11,049 nt of DNA from assembly GCA_029261955.1 (NCBI GenBank), contig JAJDAI010000372.1:1-11049 (forward strand), in the 5' to 3' direction. Within the stretch, counting starts at the first letter, position 1. Each line of letters opens with the position of its first letter. The notes under the pieces are model-generated. The model had not been told where the DNA came from. It saw only the letters and a program-made list of their open reading frames with translations, and did no database searches. This document shows positions 1-7,013 of the stretch, piece by piece. The position numbers were made by a program, and so were the translations under genes. This DNA is from Deltaproteobacteria bacterium. GTDB taxonomy: Bacteria; Myxococcota_A; UBA796; UBA9615.

Positions 1-1222
1 GGAGCACCGGTACAGCGAGCAGTTCGCGGTGGAGACCGTCGCCGTCTCGCCCGACGGCAAGGAGATCGCGGCCGTCACCCGGGCCAGCCACCAGGGGCCG
101 CGGGCCTGGGACCTGCGCAACGGGCGCACGGTCGAGTTGCCTCCCATGCACACCGCGGTCAACGCCATCGCCTACGACCCCGCCATGCGCTGGGTCGCCG
201 TCACGGTCCAGGCGGACGTGCTGGAGACCGTGCCGAGCGGGCTGATCGTCTACGACCTGGGCAGCGGCAAGGCCGGCGAGGCCATGGTGGGTGGCGACGT
301 GGTCAGCGACCTCGCGGTGAGCCCCGACGGCCGCGTGATCGTGGGCACCGACGGCACCTCGGTCTACGCCTGGGACTCCAAGGGCGGCGAGCCCCGCTCC
401 GTGCTCGACGGCGCGCGCGGCGTGGTCTCCGTCTCCTTCGTCAGCGCCGACACCCTCGCGGTCGCGACCGACGACGGGGCGGCCATCCAGTTGGTGAGTC
501 TGCGTGACGGTCGGGTCGCCGAGCGCTTCGACCTCAAGCCCGGTCGGGCGGCCCTCGCCGTGTCGCCGGAGGGGCGCTACGTCGCCGTGGACCACCCGCG
601 CGGCATCCGCATCCAGGACCTGTGGGGCAGCGCCAGCCAGCAGCAGATCGTGCCGCTCGACGCGCAGGTCACCGCGCTGGACTGGGGTCAGTCCGGGGAC
701 ACGCTGGTCGCCGGCACCGCCGACGGCCGGGTCGTGCCCTTCGAGGTGGTGGGCGCACGTGGGCTCGCAAGCAAGGGCAGCACCCCGATGCCGGACACGG
801 CGCCCGCGGTTGTCAGGGCTGAGCCTTCCGAGGAGCCCGAGCGCCGCAAGAAGGAGGGCCCGCGCTTCGAATCGCGCCCCGACGTGAAGGCCTCGTTCAA
901 GGCGCTGGTGCTCAGCTCCTTCGGCAACGACCCCCGCGACGGCGCACAGCTCGAGAAGGCGCTCCGCAAGAACATCAAGCGCCTGGAGCCCTGCTGGAAG
1001 AAGCAGAACCGGAAGGGCAACCCCGTCGTCGGCCGCCTGGTCTTCGGCCTGGCGCTCTCGCCCGAGGGCGAGGGGCGGCGCATCGGCGACCCCGATCCCG
1101 ACGGCATCGGGAACCTCGAGCTGTCCGAGTGCCTCATGGAGCGCCTGAAGGAGCCGCTCTTCCCGGCGGGCCTGGGCAACGTCGACATCGAGCTGCACAT
1201 CGAGCTGTCGGTCGCGCCGTGA
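1..1222 (+). CDS. WD40-repeat protein with AgmX/PglI-like C-terminal domain (5' end outside window)
   Basis: The frame is open from base 2 with no stop, so the gene begins upstream; the GTG at 29 is internal or an accident. About 406 residues are visible. The first 240 or so form WD40-like blades with recurring 'SPDG' or 'SPEG' turns (SPDGKEIAAV, SPDGRVIVG, SPEGRYVAV) and 'WD/YD/QD' strand ends, about six blades. A charged, Pro-rich linker follows (around 250-290, counting from the GTG at 29). The last 110 residues resemble the AgmX/PglI C-terminal domain of myxobacterial motility proteins: a helix with 'NIKRLEPCW' (Cys322), a beta stretch 'VVGRLVFGLALSPEGE', and 'LSECLMERL' (Cys368). The two cysteines sit where that family keeps a pair. 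The blades suggest a protein-binding scaffold and the tail a periplasmic, TonB-C-like module; both roles are inferred. A kinase or membrane domain could lie upstream. The stop overlaps the next start, so the two genes are probably cotranslated. Confidence 0.8.
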   Translation, partial: EHRYSEQFAVETVAVSPDGKEIAAVTRASHQGPRAWDLRNGRTVELPPMHTAVNAIAYDPAMRWVAVTVQADVLETVPSGLIVYDLGSGKAGEAMVGGDVVSDLAVSPDGRVIVGTDGTSVYAWDSKGGEPRSVLDGARGVVSVSFVSADTLAVATDDGAAIQLVSLRDGRVAERFDLKPGRAALAVSPEGRYVAVDHPRGIRIQDLWGSASQQQIVPLDAQVTALDWGQSGDTLVAGTADGRVVPFEVVGARGLASKGSTPMPDTAPAVVRAEPSEEPERRKKEGPRFESRPDVKASFKALVLSSFGNDPRDGAQLEKALRKNIKRLEPCWKKQNRKGNPVVGRLVFGLALSPEGEGRRIGDPDPDGIGNLELSECLMERLKEPLFPAGLGNVDIELHIELSVAP

Positions 1223-1836
1223 AGCGCAGCGTCGGGGTGTGGCTCGGCGGAGCGGCCCTGGCGATCCTGGGCGGTGCGGCCGCTTCGCTGCTGTTTCGGG
1301 CGCCGCCGGCGCTGGATCCGGCCCTGCAGCTGCCGGCGAGCGAGACGGTGGTGGACGCCGAGGCCGTGCTGCACGAGCAGGTCGAAGCCCTGATCCAGGC
1401 GGCGCGGGGAAGCGAGCCCGTCGCCCAGCTCCCCGGCTTCGAGTCGGTGGCGATGCTGGCCGGTCGCGCAGATCAGAGCTGGATCGCCCAGCGGCTGACG
1501 CGGGACGACGTGCCGGCCGCCCTCGTCCTGGGCCTGGCCCGCAGGCTGCCCCGACGGCAAGCCGGTCCGGCGCGCGTGGCCGAGATCCTGGACCCGGTCC
1601 TCGCGTCGGGGAACGTGGACGCCATCGACACCGCGATCGGCGTCCTGCGGACCCGCGGGGAGCTGGACGCGAAGCACCACCCGCGCTGCGGCTGCAGCAG
1701 CGGGCTCTACGGCGGACGCTGGTTCCTCGTCTGGTCGGCGCGAACCGGCGTGGGGGCGGAGAAAGAAGCGGAAGGATTTCGGGCGCTTGCCGTGGAGGGC
1801 GGGCCGCGAGCGCTGGCGGTCCTCCTGACCGATTGA
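1219..1836 (+). CDS. Membrane-anchored protein of unknown function (205 aa)
   Basis: I do not recognise this family. The GTG at 1219 overlaps the preceding stop (GTGA), the usual arrangement for translational coupling. Starting there puts a basic 'KRSVG' and one hydrophobic segment (about residues 6-25, 'VWLGGAALAILGGAAASLLF') right at the N-terminus, as in a signal anchor or uncleaved signal peptide. An open frame reaches back to 1129 but only through the upstream gene. The rest is predicted periplasmic and mostly helical, with alternating Ala/Leu stretches around residues 75-150 that could be HEAT-like helices. A compact motif 'HHPRCGCSSG' (His153, His154, Cys157, Cys159) could bind metal or form a disulfide. 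A possible partner is the overlapping WD40/AgmX-type protein. Function is unassigned. Confidence 0.75.
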   Translation: MKRSVGVWLGGAALAILGGAAASLLFRAPPALDPALQLPASETVVDAEAVLHEQVEALIQAARGSEPVAQLPGFESVAMLAGRADQSWIAQRLTRDDVPAALVLGLARRLPRRQAGPARVAEILDPVLASGNVDAIDTAIGVLRTRGELDAKHHPRCGCSSGLYGGRWFLVWSARTGVGAEKEAEGFRALAVEGGPRALAVLLTD

Positions 1837-1861
1837 CACCCCCTGGACCCTCCGGTAGCTT
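1833..1861 (+). promoter_or_regulatory. Sigma-70-type promoter for tadA
   Basis: A perfect -35 box TTGACA (1833-1838) is followed by a 17-base spacer and TAGCTT (1856-1861) as a weak -10. The -35 box overlaps the stop codon of the upstream gene (TGA, 1834-1836). Transcription would begin near 1868, leaving a leader of about 17 bases before the GTG at 1885. This suggests tadA and perhaps the tRNA are transcribed separately from the upstream pair. Confidence 0.6.
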
Positions 1862-1872
1862 CCGGCCCCCGC

Positions 1873-1877
1873 GGAGG
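1873..1877 (+). promoter_or_regulatory. Shine-Dalgarno site that decides the tadA start
   Basis: GGAGG lies seven bases before the GTG at 1885. The competing ATG at 1909 has only 'gagaaacgcaacg' in front and no comparable site, so the GTG start is preferred. Confidence 0.6.
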
Positions 1878-1884
1878 CAACTCC

Positions 1885-2375
1885 GTGCGCTCATTGAGAA
1901 ACGCAACGATGCAGCATGACGACGAAGTCTTCATGGCCCTGGCCATGGAGGAGGCGAACGCCGCAGCAGAGGTTGGTGACGTGCCCGTCGGGGCCGTGCT
2001 GGTCTCGAACGGTGTGGTCGTGGCCCGGGGACGGAACCGCCGCGAAGAGTGCGGTGACCCCACCGCCCACGCCGAGATGGAGGCCCTGCGGGCCCCGTTC
2101 GGAGCCGGCTGGCGCCGCGAAGGCACCACGCTCTACGTCACGCTCGAGCCCTGCCCCATGTGCATGGGCGCCCTCGTCAACGCGAGGGTCGAGCGAGTCG
2201 TCTACGGCACCACCGACCGCAAGGCCGGCGCCGCACACACGCTGTATCGACTGGGCGAAGACCCGCGCCTCAACCACCGCGTGAACGCGGTGGGCGGAGT
2301 CCTGGCCCAGGAGTGTCGCGAACAGCTCACCGGCTTCTTCCGGGAGCTGCGCAAGCGGCGCAAGGCATCAAACGC

Positions 2376-2385
<10 letters not shown>
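1885..2385 (+). CDS. tadA: tRNA-specific adenosine deaminase TadA
   Basis: This 166-residue protein has the size of E. coli TadA. The zinc deaminase signature is complete: 'PTAHAEMEAL' carries the zinc-binding His and catalytic Glu, and 'LEPCPMCMGAL' carries the two zinc-binding Cys. Also typical are 'VGDVPVGAVLV' near the N-terminus and 'VVYGTTDRKAGA' after the Cys pair. In the family, the enzyme deaminates A34 to inosine in tRNA-Arg(ACG), so that one tRNA reads CGU, CGC and CGA; it acts in the cytoplasm and is essential in many bacteria. The GTG start is chosen for its GGAGG site. The final codons lie inside the tRNA-Ser gene. A guanine or cytosine deaminase of the same superfamily is less likely given the length and motif wording. 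Confidence 0.96.
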
Positions 2386-2465
<80 letters not shown>

Positions 2466-2474
2466 ATCGACGAG

Positions 2475-2504
2475 CCCCCACCAGGGAGACCCGGTGGGGG
2501 TTTT
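2475..2504 (+). terminator. Intrinsic terminator after tRNA-Ser
   Basis: A perfect 8-base-pair stem, CCCCCACC (2475-2482) with GGTGGGGG (2493-2500), has a ten-base loop and is followed directly by TTTT and a T-rich stretch. It starts 12 bases after the tRNA CCA end, so it should end the tadA/tRNA-Ser transcript. Confidence 0.85.
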
Positions 2505-2602
2505 GTCGTTCTTGGGGGGGGCGGTTCGGGGGAGGATGACCTGTGGATGGTGACCTTCCCCTGGCTTCCCGGACCACGTGACAAGCACGTCCAGCAGAAG
2601 CG

Positions 2603-2668
2603 ACGGCGAAGAAGACGCGACGACATCACACGCCTGAGTTCAAGTCAGAGGCGGTCAAGTTGGTGAAA
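2603..2668 (+). pseudogene. Remnant of IS3-family transposase OrfA (N-terminus only)
   Basis: Translating from 2603 gives a basic start 'AKKTRRHH' followed by 'TPEFKSEAVKLV' (2630-2665), which is the opening of the IS3/IS911-type OrfA helix-turn-helix protein. The codon where the start would be expected is ACG (2603-2605) instead of ATG. Similarity ends after about 20 codons: the frame runs on as unrelated sequence and no OrfB is present. TGACCTG at 2537-2543, some 66 bases before the lost start, could be the left terminal repeat; no matching right end was found. This is a dead fragment next to a tRNA gene. The match is by eye from family knowledge. Confidence 0.6.
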
Positions 2669-2920
2669 GGACGCTTGTGGTCCCTGCTCGCCGGGGGGCA
2701 AAGGGTGCTCCTGACGGGTCGGCCGACATCGAGACCGTCATGAAGACGGCCGTTGTCAAAGGTCGAGGCGACCGGCCCGGGCTGGTCCCCGCCACCCGAG
2801 GGTGGCAGGGAACAACCAGACGATCACTGCTCGTGAACGGGACAGGGGAGCTGAAGCCGGCCCGTTGAGCCCGCCGTGCGGTTCTTTGAAGAATCCCTGG
2901 CGGCCGTCGCACCTACCGCC
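2669..2920. other. Gene-free stretch, probably degraded mobile DNA
   Basis: No convincing gene lies between the OrfA remnant and the AT-rich patch. A short + frame at 2677-2868 (63 codons from a TTG) has no recognisable domain and irregular third-position bases. The sequence around 2855-2890 faintly recalls the end of a group II intron but lacks the required hairpin. I treat the stretch as decayed insertion DNA. Confidence 0.4.
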
Positions 2921-2955
2921 TATTAAGTACGCATCGGTACGTACTTTACATACCG
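2921..2955 (+). promoter_or_regulatory. AT-rich patch with nested inverted repeats (operator candidate)
   Basis: In a very GC-rich setting, these 35 bases contain AAGTACG (2925-2931) paired with CGTACTT (2940-2946), an overlapping pair CGGTA (2935-2939) with TACCG (2951-2955), and the self-complementary GTACGTAC (2937-2944). The layout fits binding sites for a dimeric repressor or activator. It lies 38-72 bases before the PilY1-like start and presumably overlaps that promoter, although no clear -35/-10 pair can be fixed. Confidence 0.45.
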
Positions 2956-2992
2956 TGAGGTTGAGGGCCTCGAGGGGAGAAAGACACTGGCC

Positions 2993-5245
2993 GTGGGCCT
3001 TGATTCGATCCGTCCCTCTTCGCTCCGCTCCACAGCCCTGGCCGCTGTGTGCATCTTCGGTCTGGCAGTCCCGCAGGCGAGTCTCGCCGACGACGACGAC
3101 AGCTGTGGGTCGATCTTCGACCGCAGCCTGCCGCCGCTTCCCGGCCTGTCGATCTCGCCGACCGGGAAACACCTCTACGCCAGCTGGTGGGCCTCGACGA
3201 GCGACGCCCCGCTGGGTGAGGGCCACCTCGCGGCCTGGCAGCTCCAGTCCGATCCCACCGCGGATGACTTTGGCGAGCTGCTCGACGCGGCGTCGGCTGG
3301 TGAGAGCTGGGACGCGGGCCCGCTGCTGGCGGCTCGGGAGGCGCTCCACGGCGAGGTGAATGCAGCCGCCCCGTCCCCGACTGGCGCCCGCACGGGCTAC
3401 ACAGCCCGGTGGCGCACCGCGTTCATGCACCCGCTGCTCCCCTTCGACGAGAGCTCGCTGTCGGCCCACTCCAACCTGCACCACCTCCTGGTCCCCCACG
3501 TCAACTGGGCGGAGAACCCGCACTGCGCGGAGGTGCGCACCGACTTCGACCACGACTGCGACTCGGACATCGACGATGCTCGATACCTGATCGACTTCTA
3601 CCGCGGGGTCGCCGGCTCCGCGTTCGACGACGGCACCGAGCGGGGCACCTGGCGCCTCGGCTCGATGGGCAGCAGCATCGCGGTCGAGGCCCCTGCGCAG
3701 GTGGCCGGTGTCGCCACCCAGGCGCACTACGCGGCCTGGAAGGAGAAGCTCGCTACGCTCCCGGCGACGGTCTTCCTGTCCTCGAACGCGGGCATGCTGC
3801 ACGCGTTCGACGTGGGCCCTGACGGGCTGCCGGGGCAGGAGCGATGGTTCTACGTACCGCGCTCCAAGGCCGATCACCGGTCCCACAGGGAGGTTGCCCG
3901 CACCCAGCTTCAGGGCGTGGTGCAGGAGGGACCTGCTCCCATCAACGACGGCCGGCTGGTCCTCGACAACGCCTGGCTCGATGGCTACAGCAACGGGCTT
4001 CCAGCCACGGAGAACACGGCGGCCTGCCCGCCGGTTGGCTGGAGCGCCGGGCTGGCGGACGGGCAGATCCATCAGGACGGATGCGAGTGGCACCGCGTCC
4101 TCCTGGCGGGCGGCGGGGCCGGCTCCAGGCTCGTCATCGCCCTGGACGTGACGAACCCCGAGCAGCCGCACAGCCTCTGGGAACGAAGCGCCGCCGAGGG
4201 CGCCGGGCGGACCACCCAGCTGCCTGCCGTGGGGCCGTTTCTGGACGCATCGACCGGCCCCCTGGAGATCCGCTGGCTCAGCGCCTGGACCTCCGGACTG
4301 CAGACTTCGGAGTCGGTGAGCGCCGAGCTCGGACACGGCTCCAGTCCCGACGACCTCGAAAGTCAGCGCGCCGCCCTCTACCTGCACGACCTGGACCCGT
4401 TCCCCTCTCGCGTGCCGACGGCCTATCCCTGGGAGGGCGTGCCCTTCGACCACCCGGACCTCGCGGCGGGGCCGGACGGGTTCGACATCTACGGCGCCGA
4501 CGACCTGGGCGGCATCGGAGGGCTCTCGTTGGCCGACCTCGATGGGGACGGTGGCACCGACGTGGGGTGGTTCGGCGACTCCACCGGCCGGCTGTTCAAG
4601 GTGCTCTTCGACCCCCATCGGCCCGACCAGCCCACGGTTTGCTCGTTCGGCAGCGCGGCGACCACCGACGGCGTTCGGGCCATCGAGAACCGCCCGGCTG
4701 TGTCGCGGACGAAGGATGGCGAGCTGCTGGTGGCATGGGGCAGCGGCACGTCGCTGTCCTTCTCCAAGGACGTGCAGGGCGGTCTCTACGTCCTCAGTGA
4801 CCCCGACCCCTTCGGCTGTTCGGCCGGAGTGCCCCCGTCATGCGCCGGGCAGGGCGCGCTGGACGAGCAAGGGCACCTCGCGTTCACCGGCCGGGGGGAG
4901 CACCTCTCCGGCGAGCCCATCGTCGTCGCTGGGAAGGTCTGGTTCACCACCCGGCTGCCCGACCTCGAGCACTGCCACCAGGGGCGGGCGCGGCTCTATT
5001 CGCTGGACATGGACTCCTGCGAGGGCGGTTGGTCGGAGCCCGCGTCCGAAGACCGTGTGGTGGTCGACTCGCTCTACACCGAGGTGGAGGGTGTGCTCTC
5101 CCGCCCGCTCTTCGCCAACGACCGGGTCTATGTGCTCGCCGTCGACGCCGGGGGCGCGGATCCGGCCGACCTGATCAACGTGCCGGCTGGCACGACCCCG
5201 CCCGGCCTTCGCTTCCGGCTGGCTGACTTCCGCAAGATCAACTGA
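2993..5245 (+). CDS. Secreted PilY1-like type IV pilus protein
   Basis: A 750-residue exported protein. The GTG start gives a Sec signal peptide: basic n-region (Arg7, Arg12), hydrophobic core around residues 14-27 and a likely cut after 'ASLA' before 'DDDD'. A purine-rich GAGGGGAG lies a rather long 13 bases upstream. The PilY1 beta-propeller pattern is visible: 'YLIDFYRG', then 'WRLGSMGSSI' (the usual LGD-hS-P position), then 'SSNAGMLHAFD' (264-273, matching GaNdGMLHAFD) and 'RWFYVPRS'. Asp515-Asp523, 'DLDGDGGTD', sits where PilY1 carries its calcium loop. A second Asp-rich loop, Asp184-Asp195, resembles half a dockerin or EF-hand. PilY1 proteins act at the pilus tip or outer surface in adhesion, pilus assembly and calcium-dependent retraction control. 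This copy is shorter than the usual 1,000 or more residues and shows no von Willebrand A domain. It is followed 16 bases later by the PilX-like gene. Propeller assignment is firm, exact role inferred. Confidence 0.8.
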   Translation: MGLDSIRPSSLRSTALAAVCIFGLAVPQASLADDDDSCGSIFDRSLPPLPGLSISPTGKHLYASWWASTSDAPLGEGHLAAWQLQSDPTADDFGELLDAASAGESWDAGPLLAAREALHGEVNAAAPSPTGARTGYTARWRTAFMHPLLPFDESSLSAHSNLHHLLVPHVNWAENPHCAEVRTDFDHDCDSDIDDARYLIDFYRGVAGSAFDDGTERGTWRLGSMGSSIAVEAPAQVAGVATQAHYAAWKEKLATLPATVFLSSNAGMLHAFDVGPDGLPGQERWFYVPRSKADHRSHREVARTQLQGVVQEGPAPINDGRLVLDNAWLDGYSNGLPATENTAACPPVGWSAGLADGQIHQDGCEWHRVLLAGGGAGSRLVIALDVTNPEQPHSLWERSAAEGAGRTTQLPAVGPFLDASTGPLEIRWLSAWTSGLQTSESVSAELGHGSSPDDLESQRAALYLHDLDPFPSRVPTAYPWEGVPFDHPDLAAGPDGFDIYGADDLGGIGGLSLADLDGDGGTDVGWFGDSTGRLFKVLFDPHRPDQPTVCSFGSAATTDGVRAIENRPAVSRTKDGELLVAWGSGTSLSFSKDVQGGLYVLSDPDPFGCSAGVPPSCAGQGALDEQGHLAFTGRGEHLSGEPIVVAGKVWFTTRLPDLEHCHQGRARLYSLDMDSCEGGWSEPASEDRVVVDSLYTEVEGVLSRPLFANDRVYVLAVDAGGADPADLINVPAGTTPPGLRFRLADFRKIN

Positions 5246-5261
5246 ACCCCAGGAGCACCCG

Positions 5262-5810
5262 ATGAAGACCATCCCCTCGCGGTCCGCCTCCCAGTCTGGA
5301 TACGCACTGCTGTTGGCGCTGATCGCGCTCCTGGTCCTGACCCTGCTCGGGGTGGTCTCACTGCAGGCGGCCCAGAGCAGTCTCGCCATCTCAGCCAACC
5401 AGAGGCGTCACGTCCAGCTGGGGTACGCCGCGGTGACAGGTCTCGACCACACGCGGGTCATCCTCGAGAACCCGGCGAAGGACGTCCCGGGACTGGCCGC
5501 TCAGGCCGCCGCCTCGCCGGGGCGCTGCCTGGAGCATTTCATCTCGGCGGCGAGCGAAGCCGAGACCGCCCCGGAGCCCCTGCAGGCGGGCGGCGTGGTG
5601 CTCGGCTCCTACTCGGTCGAACTCTGCTGGCCGATCTGCTCCCGGATGCTGAGCGGCACGATGCTCAACGCGAGCGACTCGGGGCAGAACACGGTGGCGT
5701 TGTCGATGCAGGTCGCCTCGGTCGGTCACGCCCCCGGGAGCACCAACTCCGTCGAGGTCGGCGGCACCCTGGTGGGGCGGGTGACCGGTGAGGACTGCAA
5801 TGGCTTCTGA
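5262..5810 (+). CDS. PilX-like minor pilin
   Basis: A 182-residue protein starting at an ATG with AGGAG six bases upstream. It has a short leader ending 'SASQSG' with likely prepilin peptidase cleavage between Gly13 and Tyr14, then a long hydrophobic helix 'YALLLALIALLVLTLLGVVS' running into 'LQAAQSSLAISANQRR'. That wording is typical of the PilX N-terminal family. The Glu usually found at position 5 of mature pilins is Leu here, as in other PilX-type proteins. The globular part has cysteines in 'GRCLEHF', 'ELCWPICSR' and near the end ('EDCNGF'), possible disulfides. In characterised systems PilX joins other minor pilins and PilY1 to prime pilus assembly and form the tip. The 16-base spacing from the PilY1-like gene indicates one operon. 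PilV, PilW and FimU are absent from the window. Confidence 0.8.
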   Translation: MKTIPSRSASQSGYALLLALIALLVLTLLGVVSLQAAQSSLAISANQRRHVQLGYAAVTGLDHTRVILENPAKDVPGLAAQAAASPGRCLEHFISAASEAETAPEPLQAGGVVLGSYSVELCWPICSRMLSGTMLNASDSGQNTVALSMQVASVGHAPGSTNSVEVGGTLVGRVTGEDCNGF

Positions 5811-5912
5811 TCGACGCCGCGGCGCTGAGGACGTGCCAGGACCTGCCTTTTGGGGTCGCTCCTCTTCGGCTTCGTCGATCCGGCCCCTGAACACCGAAAC
5901 GAGGAGGGAGCC

Positions 5913-7007
5913 ATGAGCATCCCCGAATACGTCGACGCGGTGAACCGCCGCTGTCGCGAGCAGAGCATCACGGACCCGAAGCTGGCGGCCGTCGTCGACG
6001 ACATGCTCGACGGCCCAGACCGGCGGCAATTCCTGAGGGGCTCGGAGAAGCTGCTGGACGAGGAGGAGATCAACCCACGCAACCTCCGGAGCCTCCAGCT
6101 GCCGAGCCAGGCCTTGCGGGCGCTGGCCCTCGCCTTGCTGGTGCGGGGGCGTCACCTGCTCGAGACCCTCGAAGCCACCGACATCGATGCGCTGACCTCC
6201 CACGCCAAGGACGCCCACCTCGAGGCCGTGATGGCTGAGGAGCGGTACGCCGAGGCCCGGGCACTCGCCGCTGCCGGCGAGCCCCTGACGCCACCCGAGA
6301 GCAGGAGGGGCCTGGCGACCGAGCTCGAGCGCGAGCCGACCTTGGAACTGCTGGACTCCGTCGACGCGCTGCTCGACAAGTGGGGCGCCCTGGACCAGGA
6401 AGGGAGGGACCTGCTCCAAGCGACCCGGGAGCCCTGGGAGCTCCAGATCCGCGCCGCCGCCGACCAGACCGCCATGGCGCCTCGCGTTCCGCTCGACCAG
6501 AGTCCCCCGGGTCCCGAACGGCGCCCACCCCGCGACGCCACCACGATCGCCCTGGAGGCCCACAAGGAGGAGGTCGCCGAGGCCCAGCAGCGCGCCCGTG
6601 AGGCCGCTCGCTCGGTCGCCCGCATCACCTCGCGCCCGTCGGCGCTGTCGAGCACCTACGCGATCGCAACGATGATGTCCCGGCTGCTCGATGGCGTGGA
6701 CGACTTCGACAACCTCCGCCTCCTCCAGCGGCTCTTCGACCTGCGCGACGATCTGGCTGCGCAGGGGTTCGGAAAGCCCGCGAGTCGTGTGCTCCGGGCC
6801 GTGACGCCCGTAGACGAGCAACGGTGGCAGGCGGCGAAGCTGGCCCGGGAGCGACACCTCCCCACGAGGAGGCGGAGCCGACCGAGGCCCCCGCCGAAGC
6901 CCCCGCCCAAGAGCGCGTGGTGGTCCCGGTTCGACCCCGCGCAGATCCGGCTCGCGGGTGTGGTTGCCGCGGCCGTCCTGGTGGCGGGGGTGTGGGCCAT
7001 GACGTGA
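5913..7007 (+). CDS. Unknown helical protein with a C-terminal membrane anchor
   Basis: Not recognised. The ATG at 5913 has AGGAGG (5902-5907) five bases ahead and gives 364 residues; an in-frame upstream start at 5850 lacks such a site. Residues 1-300 are soluble, charged and largely helical, with a probable coiled coil at 210-240 ('EEVAEAQQRAREAARSVAR'). Two segments, about 28-72 and 253-297, look alike ('MLDGPDRRQFLR' against 'LLDGVDDFDNLR', ending 'ALRAL' and 'VLRAV'), suggesting an internal duplication. Residues 318-334 are a basic, Pro-rich stalk. A single hydrophobic segment (347-364, 'LAGVVAAAVLVAGVWAMT') ends the protein, so it is probably tail-anchored with the bulk in the cytoplasm. 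It lies 102 bases after the PilX-like gene on the same strand and may be in its operon. No function is assigned. Confidence 0.8.
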   Translation: MSIPEYVDAVNRRCREQSITDPKLAAVVDDMLDGPDRRQFLRGSEKLLDEEEINPRNLRSLQLPSQALRALALALLVRGRHLLETLEATDIDALTSHAKDAHLEAVMAEERYAEARALAAAGEPLTPPESRRGLATELEREPTLELLDSVDALLDKWGALDQEGRDLLQATREPWELQIRAAADQTAMAPRVPLDQSPPGPERRPPRDATTIALEAHKEEVAEAQQRAREAARSVARITSRPSALSSTYAIATMMSRLLDGVDDFDNLRLLQRLFDLRDDLAAQGFGKPASRVLRAVTPVDEQRWQAAKLARERHLPTRRRSRPRPPPKPPPKSAWWSRFDPAQIRLAGVVAAAVLVAGVWAMT

Positions 7008-7013
7008 GCGGAG

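Noticed and set aside
2677..2868. Small + strand protein of 63 codons
   Set aside because: TTG start, no ribosome binding site, no known motif and irregular codon use, within apparent insertion debris.
2840..2900. Possible 3' end of a group II intron (GAGCCCG ... GTGCGGTTCT)
   Set aside because: The ends resemble domain V, but the GAAA-capped hairpin between them is missing and no maturase is nearby.
2756..4618. Long minus-strand open frame opposite the PilY1-like gene
   Set aside because: It is an antisense artefact of GC-rich coding DNA; the + strand protein has a signal peptide and family motifs.
5815..5824. Perfect palindrome CGCCGCGGCG after the PilX-like gene
   Set aside because: Ten bases of pure G/C are expected by chance in this composition, and no T-run follows.
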